The notes under the pieces: generated by a model
Databases searched by the model: none
Seen by the model: the letters and a program-made list of their open reading frames with translations, nothing else
What the model was told of the DNA's origin: nothing
Source: Desulfobacterales bacterium
GTDB taxonomy: Bacteria > Desulfobacterota > DSM-4660 > Desulfatiglandales > B25-G16
Reading direction: 5' to 3'
Assembly: GCA_013375385.1 (NCBI GenBank)
Contig: JABXJY010000101.1
Location: 1-8,841, forward strand
DNA length: 8,841 nt
In this document: positions 1-6,479 of the stretch, piece after piece
How positions within the stretch are numbered: position 1 is the stretch's first letter
How the letters are laid out: every line of letters starts with the position of its first letter
Program-made: the position numbers and the translations under genes

Positions 1-2
1 CG

Positions 3-59
3 CAGCTCATAAGTGATTTTATAACGAGACTGAAAGAAAATGTCAAGAGGAAATTTTGA
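3..59 (+). CDS. Possible 3' end of an upstream gene (partial)
   Basis: The third forward frame is open from the window edge to a TGA at 57-59. It reads as 18 residues ending DFITRLKENVKRKF, a charged, helix-like stretch that would suit the C-terminus of a bacterial protein. The other two forward frames stop within the first 16 bases. Eighteen open codons can easily arise by chance, and the family cannot be told from this piece. If real, the gene ends about 18 bases before the -35 element of the aromatic operon promoter. A short T-run at 69-75 after weak inverted repeats could serve as its terminator. Confidence 0.25.
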   Translation, partial: QLISDFITRLKENVKRKF

Positions 60-76
60 CGGCTTGAATTTTTTTC

Positions 77-105
77 TTGACAAAGGCGAAGGATTCATTT
101 AAAAA
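77..105 (+). promoter_or_regulatory. Sigma-70-type promoter of the aromatic operon
   Basis: A perfect -35 hexamer TTGACA (77-82) is followed after exactly 17 bases by TAAAAA (100-105), a four-of-six match to the -10 consensus. A T-rich tract (69-75) abuts the -35 and could act as an UP-like element. Transcription would start near 111-114, giving a very short 5' segment before the leader peptide's ribosome binding site at 122-127. This is the only good promoter-like pair seen upstream of aroK. The exact -10 is uncertain because TTTAAA (98-103) and TTAAAA (99-104) are overlapping alternatives with shorter spacers. Confidence 0.6.
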
Positions 106-131
106 GCAACCAAAATGGGTCGAGGAGACGA

Positions 132-203
132 ATGACAAGGATGATAAGCTACCAATCCTGGCAGGGCTTTTATTTTGGTAGGGGAGGTCCGCCCATGGGT
201 TGA
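132..203 (+). CDS. Aromatic amino acid leader peptide (attenuator peptide)
   Basis: This is a 23-codon ORF with a good ribosome binding site (GAGGAG at 122-127, four bases before ATG) and a TGA stop at 201-203. It begins MTRMISYQSW and contains Tyr7, Trp10, Phe13, Tyr14 and Phe15, so all three aromatic amino acids fall within nine codons (150-176). The C-terminus reads GRGGPPMG. It lies between the promoter and a strong intrinsic terminator, ahead of a complete Phe/Tyr/chorismate operon, as expected of a trp/phe-type leader peptide. A ribosome stalled at the aromatic codons would leave 191-201 free to form the antiterminator; one that reaches the stop codon would cover that segment. The peptide itself is probably not a functional product. 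The internal ATG at 141 has no properly spaced ribosome binding site, so 132 is the chosen start. The leader-peptide role is inferred from position, codon content and RNA folding. Confidence 0.85.
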   Translation: MTRMISYQSWQGFYFGRGGPPMG

Positions 204-208
204 TAGCT
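147..208 (+). promoter_or_regulatory. Attenuator helix 1:2 (anti-antiterminator)
   Basis: Bases 147-161 (the Ser-Tyr-Gln-Ser-Trp codons) can pair with 193-208 around the leader stop codon. The helix has AGCUA/UAGCU (147-151 with 204-208), one C-A mismatch (152/203), CAA/UUG, one U-G wobble, CC/GG, a bulged U196 and UGG/CCA. Fourteen pairs form in all. This would sequester segment 2 when the leader is not translated and so favour the downstream terminator. A ribosome held at Tyr7 or Trp10 disrupts it directly. The pairing was worked out by eye; its energy was not computed. Confidence 0.65.
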
Positions 209-236
209 CTTTATCTTGTAATACTAAGCCGTGGGC
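191..236 (+). promoter_or_regulatory. Attenuator helix 2:3 (antiterminator)
   Basis: GCCCAUGG (191-198) pairs with CCGUGGGC (229-236): seven Watson-Crick pairs and one U-G wobble. After a G-G mismatch (199/228), U200-A227 and U201-A226 can extend the helix. The right strand is exactly the left arm of the intrinsic terminator, so the two structures are mutually exclusive. The left strand contains the last Pro, Met and Gly codons and the first base of the leader stop codon, so a terminating ribosome would block it. Confidence 0.7.
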
Positions 237-260
237 AGCCAAAAAGCCCACGGCTTTTTT
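226..260 (+). terminator. Intrinsic terminator (attenuator, helix 3:4)
   Basis: A perfect 11-base-pair stem is formed by AAGCCGTGGGC (226-236) and GCCCACGGCTT (246-256). The loop is nine bases (237-245), and the stem runs into a T-tract (255-260) followed by ATTTT. This is a canonical Rho-independent terminator placed 22 bases after the leader peptide stop and 35 bases before the aroK start. Its position inside the operon's 5' leader, and the overlap of its left arm with the antiterminator, mark it as a regulated attenuator rather than a terminator of an upstream gene. Confidence 0.9.
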
Positions 261-295
261 ATTTTGTGAGCCGCTTTTTGGTTGATGAGGTTCCA

Positions 296-862
296 ATGAG
301 TCATCGACTCAAGGACCAATCTCAGGCGTGTGATCAGATGAATATAGTGCTTATAGGCTACCGGTGCAGCGGCAAGACAGCGGTGGGTAAAATCCTCGCG
401 ACGGAACTGGGAAGAGATTTTTTCGATACGGACGCATTGCTTGAGGAGAACGCCGGGTGTTCCATTGAGACGATAATTTCCCGAAAGGGATGGGATCATT
501 TCAGGGGGATTGAAAAAAGGCTGGTCGAAGAGGTTTCCAGGAAAGACAATCTTATCATTGCCACAGGGGGTGGGGTTGTGGTGGACGAAGGGAATGTGAA
601 GAATTTAAAGAGAAATGGCTGGGTAGTCTGGCTTAACGGGAAGGCTGAAGTTCTTAAGGATAGGATGGATAAGGAACAGAGATCAGGCAAAATAAGACCA
701 TCACTGACAGGGACTGATCCCTTAGAGGAGATCAAACAGGTCTTGGATGTCAGGACCCCGCTTTACGAACGGGCCGCAACCCTTGTGGTGGATACCAGTA
801 CCCTTTCCCTGCGGGAGGTTTCAGCTTTGATCATGAAACGGCTACCGCAAAGTCTATGGTAA
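296..862 (+). CDS. aroK: Shikimate kinase
   Basis: This cytoplasmic enzyme phosphorylates shikimate to shikimate-3-phosphate with ATP, the fifth step of the pathway. The 188-residue product shows a Walker A loop GYRCSGKT (21-28) and the DTD motif (44-46) that binds Mg and shikimate. It also has the shikimate-contacting Arg70 in DHFRG, the GGG shikimate loop (91-93), the lid with KIRPSL around Arg134, and the RTPLYER segment (153-159) near the nucleotide site. ATG 296 was chosen because TGAGG lies five bases upstream (286-290). An in-frame ATG at 338 would give 174 residues, closer to the usual family length, but has no clear ribosome binding site, so the first 14 residues are doubtful. A still longer reading from a TTG at 200 runs through the terminator and is rejected. 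It is the first structural gene after the attenuator. Confidence 0.93.
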   Translation: MSHRLKDQSQACDQMNIVLIGYRCSGKTAVGKILATELGRDFFDTDALLEENAGCSIETIISRKGWDHFRGIEKRLVEEVSRKDNLIIATGGGVVVDEGNVKNLKRNGWVVWLNGKAEVLKDRMDKEQRSGKIRPSLTGTDPLEEIKQVLDVRTPLYERAATLVVDTSTLSLREVSALIMKRLPQSLW

Positions 863-875
863 TAGGGGACAAGGC

Positions 876-1928
876 ATGGCCGGGAATTCATTCGGAGAGA
901 TATTCAGAATAACCACCTTCGGGGAGTCCCACGGAGATGGAGTGGGTGTGGTTATTGACGGCTGCCCTCCCCGGATCAGTCTATTTCCAGAAGACTTTTT
1001 GCGCGATATGGCACGACGGAGGCCCGGGAGGCATTCCTTGGACACACCGCGGAGGGAGGAGGACCAGGTGGAGATCCTATCCGGCATATTTGAGGGCCTG
1101 ACCACGGGCGCTCCCATTACCCTTTTCATCCGAAACCGAGATGCGGACAGCAGGCCATATGAGATCCTCCGGGAACTTTTCCGACCGGGACATGCTGACT
1201 ATACCTACTTTAAGAAGTACGGTCACTTTGATTTTAAGGGAGGAGGGAGATATTCTGCAAGGGAGACCGCGGCCCGGGTTGCTGCCGGGGTTGTAGCCGG
1301 GAAGATCCTGGAACCCTCAGGGGTAAAGGTTACGGCATATACTATCGAGCTGGGCGGTATCAGGGCCGGGAACATCGACTTAGACTTTGTTGAGAAAAAC
1401 CCCTTCTACTGCCCGGATCCCATCGCAGCGGAACGGATGGAAGGAGCTGTCGCCGAGGTCAAAAAAGATGGCGATTCCCTGGGAGGCATTGTGGAGGTTC
1501 GGGTCACCGGATGCCCTGCAGGACTTGGTGAACCGGTCTTTGACAAGCTGGATGCCGACCTGGCCAAGGCAGTCATGTCCGTTGGGGCGGTCAAGGGAGT
1601 GGAGATCGGTGCCGGGTTTGAAGCGGCAAGGCTCAGGGGTTCAGAAAATAATGATCCCATTATCCCGAATGGATTTCAAAGAAACCGGGCCGGAGGAATC
1701 CTGGGGGGCATTTCAAATGGAGATGAGATCATCCTGAGGGCCGCAGTCAAGCCTGTCCCCTCAATTGGACAACAACAGGATACGGTTGACCGGGAAGAGA
1801 GACCTGCCAAACTGAAACTCACCGGAAGGTTCGATGTATCAGCAGTTCCGCGCGTTGTCCCGGTGCTTGAGGCAATGGTCAGGATCGTCCTGGCCGATCA
1901 CTACTTGCGTTCAAGGACCATGCAATAG
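876..1928 (+). CDS. aroC: Chorismate synthase
   Basis: This enzyme catalyses the last shared step, anti-1,4-elimination of phosphate from EPSP to give chorismate, and needs reduced FMN. The 350-residue product has the family's normal length. It shows the N-terminal signature with GESHG (16-20) and VIDGCPP, the conserved RPGHAD with His106, the second signature [17 protein letters not shown] (122-138), and a C-terminal [18 protein letters not shown] block (317-334). The catalytic histidines of the family correspond to His19 and His106. In the C-terminal signature, Phe319 stands where many enzymes have His. ATG 876 has AGGGGA (864-869) six bases upstream and follows the aroK stop by 13 bases. 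No flavin reductase domain is attached, so it should be of the monofunctional bacterial type. Confidence 0.97.
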   Translation: MAGNSFGEIFRITTFGESHGDGVGVVIDGCPPRISLFPEDFLRDMARRRPGRHSLDTPRREEDQVEILSGIFEGLTTGAPITLFIRNRDADSRPYEILRELFRPGHADYTYFKKYGHFDFKGGGRYSARETAARVAAGVVAGKILEPSGVKVTAYTIELGGIRAGNIDLDFVEKNPFYCPDPIAAERMEGAVAEVKKDGDSLGGIVEVRVTGCPAGLGEPVFDKLDADLAKAVMSVGAVKGVEIGAGFEAARLRGSENNDPIIPNGFQRNRAGGILGGISNGDEIILRAAVKPVPSIGQQQDTVDREERPAKLKLTGRFDVSAVPRVVPVLEAMVRIVLADHYLRSRTMQ

Positions 1929-2050
1929 GTTATTTAACAAGAAAGCAGACAAAATGTTAGGCAAAAAGATTCGTAGAGAAGTCAATGCTGCTGTAGCAAT
2001 GAGGTTCACTGAGATTAGAAACAGAGCTAACCGGAGGAAATTGTTACATA
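1929..2050 (+). other. aroC-aroF intergenic gap
   Basis: At 122 bases this is the longest untranslated stretch inside the operon. It contains GGAGGA at 2033-2038, which is the only ribosome binding site candidate for aroF but sits 12-13 bases from its ATG, longer than usual. No intrinsic terminator and no convincing promoter pair were seen. A 36-codon ORF (1954-2064) runs through it in another frame and overlaps the aroF start; it has no clear ribosome binding site and resembles nothing recognised. Confidence 0.6.
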
Positions 2051-2911
2051 ATGAAAAACCTTAAACTTACATCCTTAAACGGTGGCGACAATAAAAGGAC
2101 AGTCGTTACCGTAGGTAAGGTGAAAATCGGTGAGGATTTTGTGGTGATTGCCGGGCCCTGCAGCGTGGAGAGTGAGGAGCAAACAATAAGAACTGCCCAT
2201 AAGGTAAAGGAGGCGGGTGCCGATATGCTCAGGGGCGGTGCATTCAAACCGAGAACTTCACCCTATGACTTCCAGGGCCTTGGTCTCAAGGGATTGAAAA
2301 TACTTGAAAAAGCAAAGAAAGAGACGGGTCTTCCGGTGGTGACTGAGGTTACCGATCCTCGAGATGTATCCTGGGTTTGCGAATATGCGGACGTTCTCCA
2401 GATCGGTACCAGAAATATGCAGAACTTCTCTCTCCTTAAGGAGGTCGGAAAGATTGACAAGCCTGTCCTTCTGAAGAGAGGTATCTATTCAACCCTTCAG
2501 GAATGGCTCAATTGTGCGGAATATGTACTTGCAGGGGGAAACCCCAAGGTCATTCTCTGTGAGAGAGGGATAAGGACATTTGAGACTTACACCAGGAACA
2601 CGCTGGATCTAGGCATTGTACCCTCAGTTAAAGAGGTCTCCCACCTTCCCATCATTGTTGACCCTTCTCATGGAACCGGGAGGTTAAGCATCATTGAACC
2701 CATGAGCCTTGCTGCTATGGCGGCAGGAGCAGACGGCATTCTAATCGAAGTACACTGCAATCCGTGTAAGGCGTTATGCGATAAGGATCAAGCCATGCCG
2801 CCTGATATGTTTGCAGGCCTGATGAAGAAACTACAGGCGCTTCGTTCCTGTATGAATGAGATTAATCAGGATAAGAAAAACAGGCCGAGTAGATATAGTG
2901 AAACTCCTTGA
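2051..2911 (+). CDS. aroF: 3-deoxy-7-phosphoheptulonate (DAHP) synthase, type I beta, catalytic domain only
   Basis: This enzyme condenses phosphoenolpyruvate and erythrose-4-phosphate to DAHP, the entry step of the pathway. The 286-residue product is a TIM-barrel of the KDO8P-synthase-like beta subfamily. It shows GPCSVE (35-40, metal ligand Cys37), KPRTSP (66-71), LKRG (141-144), DPSHGTGR (204-211, His207), IEVH (232-235, Glu233) and Asp244. Cys37, His207, Glu233 and Asp244 match the four metal ligands of the family. The ferredoxin-like N-terminal domain of many relatives, which binds Tyr or Phe, is absent: only about 30 residues precede the barrel. The reading frame has an in-frame stop at 2000-2002 and no alternative start before ATG 2051. 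The GGAGG (2033-2037) lies 13 bases upstream. Feedback insensitivity is inferred from domain content. The C-terminal tail overlaps aroB by 14 bases. Confidence 0.95.
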   Translation: MKNLKLTSLNGGDNKRTVVTVGKVKIGEDFVVIAGPCSVESEEQTIRTAHKVKEAGADMLRGGAFKPRTSPYDFQGLGLKGLKILEKAKKETGLPVVTEVTDPRDVSWVCEYADVLQIGTRNMQNFSLLKEVGKIDKPVLLKRGIYSTLQEWLNCAEYVLAGGNPKVILCERGIRTFETYTRNTLDLGIVPSVKEVSHLPIIVDPSHGTGRLSIIEPMSLAAMAAGADGILIEVHCNPCKALCDKDQAMPPDMFAGLMKKLQALRSCMNEINQDKKNRPSRYSETP

Positions 2912-3926
2912 AATTCACGGCAGTAGAGGTGCCTCAACCATACTGATCGGCGAGAGCCTCCGAGATGTGAGAAAGTATATTCCTACGGAAGAAGTGGTGA
3001 TTATCACAGATGCCAATGTCAGACACTACTATTCGAAGGACTTCCCGCCCTGTGAAGTCATAGAGATCGGTACCGGTGAAAGGATAAAAAACCTGGATAC
3101 GGTCCAGGGCATATATGGGAAACTTGTGGAGCTTGAGGCTGGCCGTTCATCCTTTATTGTCGGGATCGGCGGAGGTATTGTCTGTGATATTGCCGGTTTT
3201 GTTGGATCAACCTACCTGCGCGGAGTGAGGTTCGGATTTGTCCCCTCAACGCTGCTATCTCAGGTTGATGCCAGTGTCGGTGGGAAGAACGGTGTGAATT
3301 TCGGTGGGTATAAAAATATGGTGGGTGTTTTTAATCAACCTGAATTTGTTATCTGTGACATGAATCTCCTGAGAACCCTGCCTGAAAGAGAGATTTCATG
3401 CGGTTTCGCCGAGATTGTAAAGCATGCCGCCATAGGGGATGCCAATCTGTTTACGTATCTTGAAGAACATTGTGAAAAGGCGCTCGAGCTCGATATCGAG
3501 GTGATAGAGAAGCTTGTTTATGATTCGGTGGTCATAAAGTCATCAATTGTGAACAGGGATGAAAGGGAAGAAGGAGGGCGCAGGAAGCTTAATTTCGGCC
3601 ATACATTCGGACATGCCATTGAAAAGACCACGGGTGTTCCCCATGGAGAGGCTGTCAGTGCAGGGATGCTGGTTGCTTCGGCACTTTCTGCAAAAAGACG
3701 GCACCTAGAGGCGGAAGAAGCGGAAAGGATCGAGGCACTGCTCAAGAAACTGAAACTCCCGACCAGACTTGAGCTTGATGTGGAAAGGGTGCTTGATGCG
3801 CTGAGAAAGGACAAAAAGAGGAAAGGGGACAGCATTAATTTGGTGCTTCTTCACGGCATAGGCAATGCGGTTGTGGAAAAGATATCAATGAGAGAACTGG
3901 AGGCTGTGGTAAATGAGATAATCTAA
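2898..3926 (+). CDS. aroB: 3-dehydroquinate synthase
   Basis: This NAD- and metal-dependent enzyme converts DAHP to 3-dehydroquinate. The 342-residue product shows the NAD loop [11 protein letters not shown] (91-101), the [15 protein letters not shown] substrate/NAD motif (116-130), NMVGVF (140-145), and the metal ligands Glu172 in FAEIVKH, His235 in NFGHTFGH and His249 in PHGEAV. The C-terminal KDKKRKG (305-310 region) carries the conserved lysines. The start is a choice. GTG 2898 begins KLLEIHGS, matching the normal N-terminus, and overlaps aroF by 14 bases, which suggests translational coupling; only a weak GAG lies upstream. ATG 2856 would add 14 residues unlike the family and also lacks a ribosome binding site. 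Function is certain, the exact start is not. Confidence 0.95.
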   Translation: MKLLEIHGSRGASTILIGESLRDVRKYIPTEEVVIITDANVRHYYSKDFPPCEVIEIGTGERIKNLDTVQGIYGKLVELEAGRSSFIVGIGGGIVCDIAGFVGSTYLRGVRFGFVPSTLLSQVDASVGGKNGVNFGGYKNMVGVFNQPEFVICDMNLLRTLPEREISCGFAEIVKHAAIGDANLFTYLEEHCEKALELDIEVIEKLVYDSVVIKSSIVNRDEREEGGRRKLNFGHTFGHAIEKTTGVPHGEAVSAGMLVASALSAKRRHLEAEEAERIEALLKKLKLPTRLELDVERVLDALRKDKKRKGDSINLVLLHGIGNAVVEKISMRELEAVVNEII

Positions 3927-3962
3927 CCGCAGGCCCCGGTTAAAAGGGTAGTGAGGTGAAGT

Positions 3963-5018
3963 ATGAATCTGAAAGAGATCAGAGAGAACATTGACCTCCT
4001 TGATTCCAAAATCCTGAGACTCTTAAATCACAGGATGGAACTGGCCCTTATGGCCAAAAGGCTTAAGCCCCAGATTGAAGACAGGGAAAGGGAGAGAGAA
4101 CTCCTTGACAGGATCGGAGGGAACTGGAAAGGGCTGATTAATGCAGAGCTCATAGAGAGAATCTATATCGAGATCATTAATGAAAGCAAAAACCTTCAGC
4201 AAAAGGATAACAAACTTATTGCATTCCAGGGTGAACACGGTGCATACAGTGAGGTGGCATCAAGGAAGTGGAACAGTGATCTAATTCCTGTGCCGTGCAG
4301 TGGATTTGCGGAGATATTTGAAGGAGTTACATCCGGGCTCTATGACTATGGAATTGTTCCCGTGGAAAACACACTTGGCGGTTCTGTCGATCAGGTAAAC
4401 AGACTCCTTATCAATACTGACCTCAATGTGGTGGGGGCAGTAGAGCTTCTCATACATCACTGTCTTCTTACACTTCCAGGAACTGACTACAGGGAGGTTA
4501 GTGCCGTATACTCTCATCCCCAGGCTCTGGCGCAATGCCGTTACTTTCTTGCAAGGAATAAACTGAAGCCTGTTCAGCACTACAACACCGCAGGTGCGGC
4601 AAGAATGTTGGCGGAAAAAAAATTGAAAGGGTCTGCTGCAATCGGGAGCAGGCTTTCTGCTCAGCTTTATAACCTTGAGATTATAAAGGAGGATATAGAA
4701 GATCTTGACAGAAATGTGACAAGATTCCTTGTGCTCTCAAAGGAGGAGAACAGGGAAGAGGGCGACAAATGTTCAGTGATATTCTCCACAGAGCACAAGG
4801 CGGGCACTCTTTTCCGTGTACTCGAGGTATTTGCAAGGAAAAATATTAACCTGACAAGGATAGAGTCGATTCCAAATGAGCCGGGGAGCTATGCCTTTTT
4901 CCTTGATTTTATGGGGTCAAACAAAGATGACAAGGTTGTGAAGGCGCTCGAGGAAGCGGAAGAGATTACCACTGACTTTAAACTGATGGGCTGTTACAAG
5001 GAAAGGAAGGTGGTATGA
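3963..5018 (+). CDS. pheA: Bifunctional chorismate mutase / prephenate dehydratase (P-protein)
   Basis: This enzyme rearranges chorismate to prephenate and then forms phenylpyruvate. The 351-residue product has three domains. An AroQ-type chorismate mutase occupies about 1-82; by alignment with the E. coli enzyme, Arg7, Arg24, Lys35, Asp40, Arg43, Glu44, Ser75 and Gln79 retain the active site. The prephenate dehydratase domain (about 84-268) shows AFQGEHGAYSE, VPVENTLGGSV and the TRFLVL motif with the catalytic Thr. The ACT domain (about 270-345) has AGTLFRVL (280-287), matching the GALxxxL Phe-binding motif. The second Phe motif, usually ESRP, reads ESIP (301-304), and the following W-E-Y element is lost. 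ATG 3963 has a strong GAGGTGA (3953-3959). It follows aroB by 36 bases and its TGA overlaps the tyrA ATG. Confidence 0.97.
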   Translation: MNLKEIRENIDLLDSKILRLLNHRMELALMAKRLKPQIEDRERERELLDRIGGNWKGLINAELIERIYIEIINESKNLQQKDNKLIAFQGEHGAYSEVASRKWNSDLIPVPCSGFAEIFEGVTSGLYDYGIVPVENTLGGSVDQVNRLLINTDLNVVGAVELLIHHCLLTLPGTDYREVSAVYSHPQALAQCRYFLARNKLKPVQHYNTAGAARMLAEKKLKGSAAIGSRLSAQLYNLEIIKEDIEDLDRNVTRFLVLSKEENREEGDKCSVIFSTEHKAGTLFRVLEVFARKNINLTRIESIPNEPGSYAFFLDFMGSNKDDKVVKALEEAEEITTDFKLMGCYKERKVV

Positions 5019-5788
5019 GGATATTTATCCCTGGTGCCGGGCGTATGGGCGCCTGGCTTGTAGAGGAGCTCTGTCTCGACCATGAAGTGGCTGTCTACGA
5101 CACGGACAGGAGAAAGCTCAAATACTTTCTTAACGTAAAAAGGTTTCTTGAACTCTCGGAGGCCGAAGCGTTTAAACCTGAGCTTGTGATTAACGCGGTA
5201 AGCCTTCCCAATACCCTTAAGGCATTTGATGACGTTCTTCCCTACCTGCCGAAGGACTGCATTCTTTCGGACATTGCATCGGTAAAAACCGGTTTATATG
5301 AGTACTACAAAGGGGGGGGAAAGAGGTTTGTATCCACTCACCCGATGTTCGGCCCTACCTTCGCCAATGTCAGGGACCTTCGTAATGAGAATGCGATCAT
5401 TATCAAAGAGTCCGATGAGAAAGGAAAGGGATTCTTTCGAGACTTCTATAGGGGCCTTAAACTTAATGTCTACGAGTATACCTTTGAGGAACATGACAAG
5501 ACTATCGCCTACTCTCTGTCAGTTCCCTTTGCCTCATCGATGGTGTTTGCCGCCTGCATGAAAAAACAGGAGGCACCGGGCACTACATTTAGAAAGCACC
5601 TGGATATTGCGAGGGGGCTCCTTTCGGAAGACGATCACCTGCTGGCTGAGATCATGTTTAGCCCCTATACAGTCAAGCAGATTGAGGAGATCAATTCCCG
5701 GCTCACGTATCTGACTCATATCATAAGGGGCAGGGATTATGAAGAGATGCAGAAGTTTCTCAATCAGTTGAGAAATAATATTAAATAA
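5015..5788 (+). CDS. tyrA: Prephenate dehydrogenase (TyrA family)
   Basis: This enzyme oxidatively decarboxylates prephenate to 4-hydroxyphenylpyruvate, the Tyr branch. The 257-residue product begins with a Rossmann fold: GAGRMG (7-12), then an acidic VAVYDTD end of the second strand (25-31), which points to NAD rather than NADP. The active-site block STHPMFGP (107-114) holds His109, equivalent to the catalytic His of E. coli T-protein, and is followed by NENAIII. No chorismate mutase is fused, since that activity lies in pheA, and no C-terminal ACT domain is present, so it is on the short side for the family. The start overlaps the pheA stop as ATGA, with AAGGAAGGTGG just upstream. Arogenate use cannot be ruled out from sequence alone. 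Confidence 0.92.
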   Translation: MRIFIPGAGRMGAWLVEELCLDHEVAVYDTDRRKLKYFLNVKRFLELSEAEAFKPELVINAVSLPNTLKAFDDVLPYLPKDCILSDIASVKTGLYEYYKGGGKRFVSTHPMFGPTFANVRDLRNENAIIIKESDEKGKGFFRDFYRGLKLNVYEYTFEEHDKTIAYSLSVPFASSMVFAACMKKQEAPGTTFRKHLDIARGLLSEDDHLLAEIMFSPYTVKQIEEINSRLTYLTHIIRGRDYEEMQKFLNQLRNNIK

Positions 5789-5810
5789 TTCCTCTCTGTC
5801 CTTTGAAGTT

Positions 5811-6479
5811 ATGTTTTGCATTCCAATTATAGCGAAAAATACTGACGAGGCCCTTGAAAAGATAACCAGGGCCAATACTCTGGCTGATATGGTGGAGATA
5901 CGCCTGGATGTGATGGATACGTTTGATTTGCATGAGATCATTCAGGCTGCCTGTAAGCCGGTACTTGTGACCTACCGCTCGAGGGAGGAGGGTGGGAAAG
6001 GTAGTGCAGACCCGGAGACCCGTACCGATTATATATTGACTGCCATTCAAGAGGGGGCAGACCTTGTGGATGTGGAATTGAGTTTGCCTCCGAAATGGCA
6101 GGAGAGGATTTTTGATGCTCGGGGAAGATCTGGCATTGTCATCTCAACCCACATATCTGATAGCACCCCTTCAGGGCGAGAGTTGGAAAAGATCTTCCGA
6201 GATCTGGCGAATACAGGTGCCGACATTATCAAGATCGTCACCTGGGCCAAGACTTGGGCAGATAATCTTCGGGTGCTCCAACTCATACCAAAAGCCCATA
6301 ATCTGGAAGCCAAGGTTATCGCCTTCTGCATGGGCCCCATGGGCAGAATAAGCCGAATCGTTTCCCATCTGATGGGTGGGTATCTGACATTTGCCTCACT
6401 TGAAGGTGGAGAGGAATCTGCCGGAGGACAGATTCCTATCAGGCAGATGAAAGAGATAATCGATATGCTAAAAACATGA
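5811..6479 (+). CDS. aroD: 3-dehydroquinate dehydratase, type I
   Basis: This Schiff-base enzyme dehydrates 3-dehydroquinate to 3-dehydroshikimate. The 222-residue product is a TIM barrel of usual type I length. It shows VEIRLD (28-33) with the substrate-binding Glu29 and Arg31, the general-base His114 in ISTHISD, and the Schiff-base Lys141 in IIKIVTWAK. FCMGPMGRISR (172-182) contributes Arg182, and the closing SAGGQ (203-207) matches the family's Ser/Gln lid. ATG 5811 follows the tyrA stop by 22 bases, and no good ribosome binding site is visible (only TTGAAG nearby). No alternative in-frame start was found, so it may be translated by re-initiation from tyrA. It overlaps aroE by four bases. 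Confidence 0.95.
   Translation: MFCIPIIAKNTDEALEKITRANTLADMVEIRLDVMDTFDLHEIIQAACKPVLVTYRSREEGGKGSADPETRTDYILTAIQEGADLVDVELSLPPKWQERIFDARGRSGIVISTHISDSTPSGRELEKIFRDLANTGADIIKIVTWAKTWADNLRVLQLIPKAHNLEAKVIAFCMGPMGRISRIVSHLMGGYLTFASLEGGEESAGGQIPIRQMKEIIDMLKT

Noticed and set aside
226..260. Reading the hairpin as the terminator of an upstream gene
   Set aside because: It lies downstream of the operon promoter and the leader ORF, and its left arm also pairs with the leader's last codons, so an attenuator explains it better.
200..295. Upstream extension of shikimate kinase from a TTG at 200
   Set aside because: It would translate through the terminator hairpin, adds residues unlike the family, and overlaps the leader peptide stop. 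ATG 296 has a proper ribosome binding site.
1387..1737. Forward 116-codon ORF inside aroC
   Set aside because: It lies wholly within chorismate synthase in another frame, and its translation looks like an out-of-frame shadow.
2856..2897. Longer aroB start at ATG 2856
   Set aside because: The added 14 residues do not match the usual N-terminus, there is no ribosome binding site, and the overlap with aroF would grow to 56 bases.
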